In this document: positions 56,724 to 64,000 of the stretch, piece by piece | Layout of the letters: the number at the start of each line of letters is the position of its first letter | How positions within the stretch are numbered: the stretch's first letter is position 1 | Source: Herbaspirillum huttiense | Lineage (GTDB): Bacteria; Pseudomonadota; Gammaproteobacteria; Burkholderiales; Burkholderiaceae_D | Direction of reading: 5' to 3' | Assembly (NCBI RefSeq): GCF_004367745.1 | Contig: NZ_CP037993.1 | Coordinates: 930,001 to 994,000 of the forward strand | DNA: 64,000 nt | Program-made: the position numbers and the translations under genes | The notes under the pieces: model-generated | Database searches by the model: none | The model's input: the letters and a program-made list of their open reading frames with translations, nothing else | Told to the model about the DNA's origin: nothing

Positions 56724-57806
<1,083 letters not shown>

Positions 57807-58846
57807 CGATCCCGCTGCCGGCGCGCAGAGCCGCCGGGGCGGGGCAGGGCCGTCGGATCACAAGGCGGTGACCGTCGATGGCCACACCGTGATGATCCCG
57901 GTGCATACCGCCGGGGCCTGGTCCTCGCCCTACGTGGCCACGCAGCCGGGTGCCGATGGCGCTGCCCGCATCCTGCGCGATGGTGTCGAGGTGGGCGTGG
58001 TGTCCTTTCCGCACCAGCCGCGCTTCTACAAGATGCAGACCTTCGATGGCATCCCCTACGGCAAGATCGCCACGCTGCATGGCGCCGATGTGCTGGCCAC
58101 CACCATCCTGCAGAGTTGCATCCGTTACGAGAGCCGCCGCAAGTCCTGCCAGTTCTGCGCCATCGGCCAGTCGCTGGCGGCCGGCCGCACCATCCTGCGC
58201 AAGACCCCCGAGCAGTTGGGCGAGGTGGCGCGCGCGGCGGTGCTGCTCGATGGCGTCAAGCACATGGTCATGACCACCGGTACCCCCAATGCCAGCGATC
58301 GCGGCGCGCAGCTGCTGTGCGAAAGCGCCTTCGGCGTGAAGTCGGCGGTAAACCTGCCGATCCAGGGCCAGTGCGAGCCGCCGGACGACAATACCTGGTT
58401 CCGCCGCATGGCCGATGCCGGCATCGATACCCTGGGCATGCATCTGGAAGCGGTCACGCCGGAAGTGCGCAAACGCATCATGCCCGGCAAGGCCACCGTA
58501 CCTGTCGAGCGTTACATGGAGGCGTTCGCCGCTGCCGTCGAGGTCTTCGGGCGCGGGCAGGTCAGCACCTACATCCTGGCCGGCCTGGGCGACAGCGACG
58601 AGGCCATCCTTAAAATGAGCGAGCAGCTCATCGCGCTGGGCGTGTATCCCTTCGTGGTGCCGTTCGTACCGATCTCGGGCACGCCGCTGGAAGACCATCC
58701 CTCGCCGGATGCCCTCGCCATGCGCCGCCTGCTGGCACCGCTGGCGGCCATGCTGGAGCACGCCGGCATGCGATCAGGCGATGCCAAGGCCGGGTGCGGC
58801 AAGTGCGGTGCCTGCTCTTCGCTGTCTTCGTTCGAAAGGAAGTGAA

Positions 58847-59407
58847 ATGAGCGACGTCGCCGAACACGCATCGCTGGCCCCCGAGATCCTGGCCCGGGGC
58901 GTGCGCATCAAGCTGGCGCTGGACACTGGGGAGCGCGAAGCAGCGCGCCGCCTGCGCCGCGCCGTATTTTGCGCCGAACAGAACGTATTTCAGGAGGACG
59001 ATGGCGACGCTACCGATGCCATCGCCATGCCCATCGTGGCCGTTCTGGAGCGCGATGAGGGTTGGCGGGAAATCATAGGAACGGTGCGAATCCATGAATC
59101 TTCGCCAGGCGTGTGGCATGGCTCGCGGCTGGCCGTGGCACGGCAGGCGCGCCGCGTCGGCTCGGTCGGCAGCGGGCTCATCCGGCTGGCCGTCTGCACT
59201 GCGCATGCGCACGGCTGCCACACCTTCCTGGCCCAGGTGCAGAGCCAGAATGCGCCGCTGTTTCACCGCCTGCACTGGCATACGCTGGCAGAGATTGAAG
59301 TCCATGGCCTGCCGCATCACCTGATGCAGGCCGACCTGTCGTTCTATCCCCCGATCAGCGATGGCGATGTCGGTTTCGTCGTCGGCCGCGAGGAGCGCAC
59401 GCCATGA
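58847..59407 (+). CDS. nitE: GNAT-family N-acetyltransferase of the Nit1C cluster
   Basis: This 186-aa GNAT protein (MSMEG_0567 N-terminal type) has EIIGTVRIHE (beta-4) and the acetyl-CoA loop RLAVARQARRVGSVGSGLIR. The acceptor substrate is unknown. AAAGGAAGTGAA precedes the ATG at 58847. It starts one base after the nitD stop and overlaps nitF by four bases (ATGA). Confidence 0.88.
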   Translation: MSDVAEHASLAPEILARGVRIKLALDTGEREAARRLRRAVFCAEQNVFQEDDGDATDAIAMPIVAVLERDEGWREIIGTVRIHESSPGVWHGSRLAVARQARRVGSVGSGLIRLAVCTAHAHGCHTFLAQVQSQNAPLFHRLHWHTLAEIEVHGLPHHLMQADLSFYPPISDGDVGFVVGREERTP

Positions 59408-60405
59408 ATGCGCGCGACAGTGCGCCCACGCTGGCGCAGATCATCGAGACCCTGCGTGCCTCGCGCGGCATCGCGCACAAGCGCGATATCGATGCCGTGA
59501 TGCAAGCGCTGCCGCCGGCCCCGGCCATGCAGCACCAGGGTCACACGCTGGCCGTAGGCGACGACTGCGCGGCCATTCCGGATGGCGACGGCTATCTGCT
59601 GTTTGCCATCGAAGGTTTCCTCAACGAGTTCGTCGACCAGCAGCCCTGGTTTGCCGGCTACTGCGGCGTGATGGTCAACGTCAGCGACATCTACGCCATG
59701 GGCGGACGTCCGCTGGCGGTGGTCGATGCCCTGTGGAGCCGTGGTGGCGAGGCCGCGCGGCCCATCCTCGACGGGCTGGCCGAGGGCGCGCGCGTCTATG
59801 GGGTGCCGCTGGTCGGCGGCCACAGCAATCGCCGCAATGACCGCGAGCAGCTCTCCGTCTCGATCATCGGCCGGGCCACGCGCCTGCTGACCAGTTTTGA
59901 TGCGCGCAGCGGTGAACACCTGGTGGCCGCCATTGATCTGCGCGGGCGCTTCCAGGAACCGTATGCCTACTGGAATGCCAGTACCGGCACGCCCGCCGAA
60001 CGTCTGCGCGGCGACCTCGAAGTGTTGCCCGCTCTGGCCGAAGCGGGTCTGGCGCGTGCCGGCAAGGACATCAGCATGGCCGGCGTGATCGGCACCGCCT
60101 TGATGTTGCTGGAGTGCTCCGCCAAGGGCGCGGTGATCGATCTGGAGGCCATACCGTGTCCGCCCGGTGTCGATTTCCAGCGCTGGCTGAGCGCCTTTCC
60201 CAGTTATGGATTCCTGTTGAGCGTGGCCGATGATGACCTGCCGGAGGTGCTGGCCCGCTTTGCTGGGCGCGGGATTGCGGCAGCGTCCATCGGTCGCATC
60301 GATGACAGCCGCCAGCTCGATCTGTGCTGGCACGGACAGCGTTTGCCCTTCTGGAACCTGGCCGAGGAAGCGCTGATCGGTTGCGGTCCGCGCCGGGAGG
60401 CCTGA
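59404..60405 (+). CDS. nitF: AIR synthase-related protein of the Nit1C cluster
   Basis: This 333-aa protein has the PurM/AIR synthase fold, with HTLAVGDDCAAIPDGDGYLL (ATP and metal-binding Asp residues) and MVNVSDIYAMGGRPLAVVDA. It lies between nitE and a glycosyltransferase and matches the sll0787 family. Phosphotransfer or aminoimidazole-ribotide-like chemistry is suggested by the fold, but the substrate is unknown. Its start overlaps the nitE stop. Confidence 0.88.
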   Translation: MNARDSAPTLAQIIETLRASRGIAHKRDIDAVMQALPPAPAMQHQGHTLAVGDDCAAIPDGDGYLLFAIEGFLNEFVDQQPWFAGYCGVMVNVSDIYAMGGRPLAVVDALWSRGGEAARPILDGLAEGARVYGVPLVGGHSNRRNDREQLSVSIIGRATRLLTSFDARSGEHLVAAIDLRGRFQEPYAYWNASTGTPAERLRGDLEVLPALAEAGLARAGKDISMAGVIGTALMLLECSAKGAVIDLEAIPCPPGVDFQRWLSAFPSYGFLLSVADDDLPEVLARFAGRGIAAASIGRIDDSRQLDLCWHGQRLPFWNLAEEALIGCGPRREA

Positions 60406-61602
60406 ATGGAGACGTCACGCACACTGCTGCGCATCGCCATGCTGACCCACTCCGTCAATCCGCGCGGCGGCGTGGTGCATGCCCTGCAACTGGCCGAGGG
60501 CCTGGAGGCGCTCGGCCATGAGGTCAGCCTGTTTGCGCCGGATGCGCGCGGCAAGGGCTTGTTCCGTCCGGCAGCCTGCACCTTCCATCCGGTACCGGGG
60601 CCGGTGCAGTGCGAGGGTGTCGTCGGCATGGTGCGCCAGCGCATCGAGGACTACCTGCGCTGCTTTGAGCAGACCGACATGCACGCCTTCGATCTTTGTC
60701 ACGCTCAGGATTCCATCAGCGCCAATGCACTGGCCACGCTGGTGGAGCGGGGCGTGATCCGGGGCTACGTGCGCACCGTCCATCACCTCGACCAGTTCGA
60801 TGATCCGCAGTTGCATGCCTGGCAGGAACGCGGCTATCGCATGGCCGACCGCGTGCTGTGCGTCAGCCGCACCTGGCAGGACATCCTGCAGCACGAGCAT
60901 GGCGTGCGCGCCGAGCTGGTGTCCAATGGCGTCGACATGCTGCGCCATTCGCCCCGGCCGGATCCGCGCGACCAGGCCGTGCGGCGCGCGCAAAGCCTGA
61001 CCGGCAAGCCGCTGTTGCTGGCCGTGGGCGGCGTGGAGCCGCGCAAGAATACGCTGGGCATCCTGCAGGCATTCGTGCGCCTGCGCCGCGTTTATCCGCA
61101 GGCGCAACTGGTCATCGCCGGGGGCGCGAGCGTGCTGGATCACGCCGATTATCAGTGCGCTTTCCAGGCCGAGCTGGCGGCCGCCGCCTTGCCGGCCGAC
61201 GCCGTGCGCATCCTCGGGCAAGTAGACGATGCCGACATGCCGTCGCTGTTCCGTTGCGCCGATGTGCTGGTCTTTCCTTCCCTGAAGGAAGGCTTCGGAC
61301 TGGTGGTGCTGGAGGCCATGGCCGGTGGCGTGCCGGTGGTGGTGTCGCGCATCGCGCCCTTTACCGAGTATCTCGATGGCGATTGCTGTGCCTGGGTCGA
61401 TCCGCACGATCCGGCCTCGATGGCCGCCGGCATCGCGCATGCGCTGGCGCCGGCGGCGCGGCCTGGGCTGATCGCGGCAGGACTGGAAGTCTGCGCGCGT
61501 TTCTCGTGGCAGCGCTCGGCACGCCGGCATGTGGAGCTGTATGCAGATTTCATCCGCTGTCAGCCCGTGGCAGCGTCATTCCAAGAGGAACACCATGCCT
61601 GA
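60406..61602 (+). CDS. GT-B glycosyltransferase of the Nit1C cluster (MSMEG_0565 family)
   Basis: This 398-aa glycosyltransferase belongs to the GT4-like group. The N-terminal acceptor domain has TLLRIAMLTHSVNPRGGVVH and the donor domain has LAVGGVEPRKNTLGILQAFV and KEGFGLVVLEAMAGGVPVVV with the E-x7-E sugar-nucleotide site. It lies directly after nitF and overlaps nitG. It is a usual member of the extended cluster; its substrate is not known. Confidence 0.88.
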   Translation: METSRTLLRIAMLTHSVNPRGGVVHALQLAEGLEALGHEVSLFAPDARGKGLFRPAACTFHPVPGPVQCEGVVGMVRQRIEDYLRCFEQTDMHAFDLCHAQDSISANALATLVERGVIRGYVRTVHHLDQFDDPQLHAWQERGYRMADRVLCVSRTWQDILQHEHGVRAELVSNGVDMLRHSPRPDPRDQAVRRAQSLTGKPLLLAVGGVEPRKNTLGILQAFVRLRRVYPQAQLVIAGGASVLDHADYQCAFQAELAAAALPADAVRILGQVDDADMPSLFRCADVLVFPSLKEGFGLVVLEAMAGGVPVVVSRIAPFTEYLDGDCCAWVDPHDPASMAAGIAHALAPAARPGLIAAGLEVCARFSWQRSARRHVELYADFIRCQPVAASFQEEHHA

Positions 61603-61882
61603 AATGCACTTTCGTGTCCGCTGGCCGGACGACACCGTCACCGACTGCTATTCCCCCTCGCTGGTGGTCAAGGAACATCTGGAGGCGGGACGCAGCTACG
61701 CGCTGGCCGACTTTGTCCAGCGCAGCGCCACGGCATTGAACATCGGCAGCGAGCGGGTCCGGGCGAAATACGGCTTCGCCTGTTCCTCGGCGCTGGACCA
61801 GCTGCGCCGCATCGAGGAGATGGCGGCCCGCTTCGAGGCCAGTGCCGATCCGGTGGTCCGGGTCGAGTCCTTCACGCCCTGA
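61595..61882 (+). CDS. nitG: MSMEG_0570-family small protein NitG
   Basis: This 95-aa protein matches the MSMEG_0570/sll0788 family (MHFRVRWPDDTVTDCYSPSL, then VQRSATALNIGSERVRAKYG). The function is unknown; size and charge suggest a partner or carrier for the cluster enzymes. ATG 61595 has AAGAGGAA upstream and overlaps the glycosyltransferase stop by 8 bases. Confidence 0.85.
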   Translation: MPEMHFRVRWPDDTVTDCYSPSLVVKEHLEAGRSYALADFVQRSATALNIGSERVRAKYGFACSSALDQLRRIEEMAARFEASADPVVRVESFTP

Positions 61883-61931
61883 TCGCTCCATCACGCCTTA
61901 TCCAACATGACATCACTGCACGAGGTACACC

Positions 61932-63215
61932 ATGTCCACCCAAGTCTCAGGCGCGGCGCGCCACCATAGCGTCATCATCATCGGCGGCGGCCAGGCCGGC
62001 CTGTCGATCAGCTGGTACCTGAAGCAAGCCGGCATCGATCACGTGGTACTGGAAAAACACCAGGTCGGCCACGCCTGGCGGCATGAGCGCTGGGATACCT
62101 TTTGCCTGGTCACGCCCAACTGGCAATGCAACCTGCCCGGCTATCCGTATCGCGGCGACGATCCCTATGGCTTCATGAAGAAGGACGAGATCGTGGCCTA
62201 CCTCGATGGTTTCGTGGCCAGCTTCCAGCCACCGGTGCGCGAAGACGTGACGGTCGGGAAGCTGTGGCGCGTGGGTGAGCGCTGGCATCTCAGCGCCAGC
62301 GATGGCGCCTACACGGCGGACCAGGTGGTGGTGGCGGTCGGCGGTTACCACATCCCGGTGGTGCCGCGCGCAGCCGAGCGCCTGCCGGCCGATATCGTGC
62401 AGATCCATTCCAGCCAGTATCTCAATCCGCAGTCGCTGCCCGAGGGCGAAGTGCTGGTGGTCGGCACCGGCCAGTCCGGCTGCCAGATCGCCGAGGACCT
62501 GCACCTGGCCGGCCGGCGCGTGCATCTGGGCGTGGGTGAAGCTCCGCGCGTGGCGCGCACCTATCGCGGCAAGGATGTGGTGGAGTGGCTGGACAAGATG
62601 AAGTATTACGACCTGCCGGTCGACCAGCATCCGCTGGGCACCGGGGTGCGCGAGAAGACCAATCACTACGTCACGGGACGTGACGGCGGACGCGACATCG
62701 ACCTGCGCAAGTTCGCCCTGGAAGGCATGCAGCTCTACGGCAAGTTCGACACGCTGGAGGGTGAGGTGGTGCGTTTCGGTGGCGGCCTCAAGGGCTATCT
62801 CGACGAGGCCGATGCAGTCTCCGAAAGCATCAAGGACAGCATCGACAAGTTCATCGCCGCGCAGCAGATCGAGGCCCCGACGGAGGCCCGCTATGTGCCC
62901 GTCTGGCAGCCGCCCGCTGAGGAAGTACGCACGCTCGACCTGCGCGCACGGGGTATCTCGGCCGTGGTGTGGTGCATCGGATTCCGTACCGACTTCAGCT
63001 GGATCGCCGAACCCATTTTCGACGGGCGCGGCTACCCGGGCCATGTGCGCGGCGTGACGGCTGCACCGGGTCTGTATTTCCTCGGCCTGCCCTGGCAATA
63101 CACTTGGGGTTCGGGCCGCTTCTCGGGCATCGACCGCGATGCCCGCCATCTGTTCGAACACATCAGTGCGCTGCGGGCGCAGGCAGGTCAGCCGGACCTG
63201 TCCCAGGCGGCCTGA
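61932..63215 (+). CDS. nitH: FAD/NAD(P)-binding oxidoreductase of the Nit1C cluster (MSMEG_0569 family)
   Basis: This 427-aa flavoprotein has two Rossmann motifs: SVIIIGGGQAGLSISWYLKQ near the start for FAD, and VLVVGTGQSGCQIAEDLHLA near residue 180 for NAD(P)H. The YPYRGDDPYGFMKKDEIVAY region resembles flavin monooxygenases. It closes the nit operon, 49 bases after nitG. In the Nit1C model it could oxidise a cluster-specific intermediate; the substrate is unknown. Confidence 0.9.
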   Translation: MSTQVSGAARHHSVIIIGGGQAGLSISWYLKQAGIDHVVLEKHQVGHAWRHERWDTFCLVTPNWQCNLPGYPYRGDDPYGFMKKDEIVAYLDGFVASFQPPVREDVTVGKLWRVGERWHLSASDGAYTADQVVVAVGGYHIPVVPRAAERLPADIVQIHSSQYLNPQSLPEGEVLVVGTGQSGCQIAEDLHLAGRRVHLGVGEAPRVARTYRGKDVVEWLDKMKYYDLPVDQHPLGTGVREKTNHYVTGRDGGRDIDLRKFALEGMQLYGKFDTLEGEVVRFGGGLKGYLDEADAVSESIKDSIDKFIAAQQIEAPTEARYVPVWQPPAEEVRTLDLRARGISAVVWCIGFRTDFSWIAEPIFDGRGYPGHVRGVTAAPGLYFLGLPWQYTWGSGRFSGIDRDARHLFEHISALRAQAGQPDLSQAA

Positions 63216-63758
63216 GAGACCCCGGAACACTGGCCAAGCGGGCCGTCACGAAAAAAAGCCCGTCCGGGGGAGGGACGGGCTGAAAGATCCGCTGGATGTC
63301 GTCGCAGCGGACAAGGGGAAAGAGGAGATCCCGATGTGCGTACTCTAGGCCCCGAAAATTAAGCCAGACTTAAATCGCAAGAAAAGTGCAGCGCCCGTCG
63401 TGCGGCAAGCAGGGATGATGTTTCTGCATGGCAACGTGGCATGCGCGCATCACTTCATCTCCATGTGCCGGGAACTTCACGATTTTGTGAAACGCCCGCG
63501 TCGCCCGCTGTTACGCTTGCAATCAATCGGATCGCGTGACTACAACGGGGGAACGATCCGACATGGCGTCTTCCGCATCAGAACGGGGCGAGCCACGGCA
63601 GGGGCCGGGCTCATGACTGCGGACGGCACCATTCCCTGCACTCCGGCCAGACCGGGGTCATAACGACATTCCATCTGCCTTCAGGTCCGACCGCAGCCTT
63701 GCTGTGGCCGGGGCAGGCGTTTGCCCGATCATCCACAGTTTTTCCAGATCCACACATC
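63216..63758. other. Intergenic region between nitH and a chemotaxis receptor gene
   Basis: This 543-base gap contains one hairpin (63257-63281) whose T-run is on the minus strand (separate entry). No promoter pair for the chemotaxis gene was recognised with confidence. Short ORFs, such as one covering 63611-63970 on the minus strand, are not protein-like. Confidence 0.4.
63251..63281 (-). terminator. Hairpin with T-run on the minus strand
   Basis: AGCCCGTCC (63257-63265) pairs with GGACGGGCT (63273-63281). Read on the minus strand the stem is followed by TTTTTT (63257-63251), the form of an intrinsic terminator. Read on the plus strand it lacks a T-run, so it is a poor terminator for nitH. 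The only minus-strand transcript it could serve would be a small RNA from the gap to its right. Confidence 0.55.
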
Positions 63759-64000
63759 ATGACATCTTCCTCCCTGCGTACCCGACTCATCGCCCTCTGT
63801 GCCGGCATCGTCGTGCTGGCCATGCTGGCCATCGTCCTGACCAACTTCCTCACGGCACGCTCGCGCACCATGAGCGTGCTGGATGGCCAGATGGCCCAGC
63901 TGGCGCAAAGCCAGGCATCCGCCATTGCCGAATGGGCCGACGCCAGGAAACTGGTCGTGTCTTCCATCAAGCAGGCGGCCGATGCCGCCGAGCCCTTGCC
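63759..64000 (+). CDS. Methyl-accepting chemotaxis protein, N-terminal part
   Basis: The frame is open from ATG 63759 to the end of the window (80 codons). It starts with a short basic region, a long hydrophobic segment (LIALCAGIVVLAMLAIVLTN) and then an extracytoplasmic helix (SVLDGQMAQLAQSQASAIAE), the layout of chemoreceptors with a Cache-type sensor. The sensor, HAMP and signalling domains lie beyond the window, so the ligand cannot be inferred. Its start has no strong ribosome-binding site. Confidence 0.7.
   Translation, partial: MTSSSLRTRLIALCAGIVVLAMLAIVLTNFLTARSRTMSVLDGQMAQLAQSQASAIAEWADARKLVVSSIKQAADAAEPL

Noticed and set aside
63611..63970. 119-aa minus-strand ORF at the right edge
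   Set aside because: It overlaps the clear chemoreceptor N-terminus on the plus strand and lacks protein-like features.

Overview
The window looks like a chromosomal stretch from a GC-rich betaproteobacterium, most likely Oxalobacteraceae and probably Herbaspirillum. This is inference from the gatB/yqeY-dnaG-rpoD order, the very long lysine/alanine-rich N-terminus of RpoD and the metabolic repertoire; no database was searched.

Layout. 1-5340: macromolecular-synthesis genes (gatB/yqeY end, dnaG, rpoD) closed by terminators and a tRNA-Ile2(CAU). 5430-10932: an AT-richer accessory stretch beside the tRNA, with two tandem DUF262 (GmrSD-like) genes that form a candidate defence pair, followed by a hipBA toxin-antitoxin module with two 39-bp operator-like repeats. 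11341-20509: two LysR regulators and a lysine-catabolic set (AmaB-type dehydrogenase, 2-aminoadipate-type aminotransferase, HglS/DUF1338 and D-2-hydroxyglutarate dehydrogenase) that would carry aminoadipate semialdehyde to 2-oxoglutarate, plus an orphan binding protein. 20587-22737: a Fur-box-associated TonB siderophore receptor.

22864-32565: an SfnR-like sigma-54 activator divergent from an eight-gene operon (FMN reductase, SfnG, a complete Liv-type ABC transporter, SfnB) for organosulfur (dimethyl sulfone) scavenging, with a -24/-12 promoter and two phased upstream palindromes. 32818-36650: an ECF sigma / anti-sigma / subtilase / TorF-like porin operon divergent from a membrane protein, with TGAACC elements on both strands. 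36781-37050: a 270-bp nested-palindrome element with perfect 28-bp terminal inverted repeats. 37196-41974: a DASS anion transporter, a higBA module, the relic of a tandem duplication, a broken phosphoribosyltransferase gene and adhP.

42189-52661: a full glycerol regulon (glpR, glpD, the glpSTPQUV ABC importer, glpK), in which the two ATPases carry complementary degenerate motifs. 52808-55782: a 49-aa ORF, an HD-GYP protein and a MocR-type regulator. 56226-63215: a complete Nit1C cluster (nitB to nitH plus a glycosyltransferase; this family set is linked to cyanide assimilation) behind a sigma-54 promoter. The window ends inside a methyl-accepting chemotaxis protein gene.

The best candidates for something not yet well described are the DUF262 pair, the ECF/anti-sigma/subtilase operon, the nested-palindrome element and the Liv-type transporter inside an Sfn operon.
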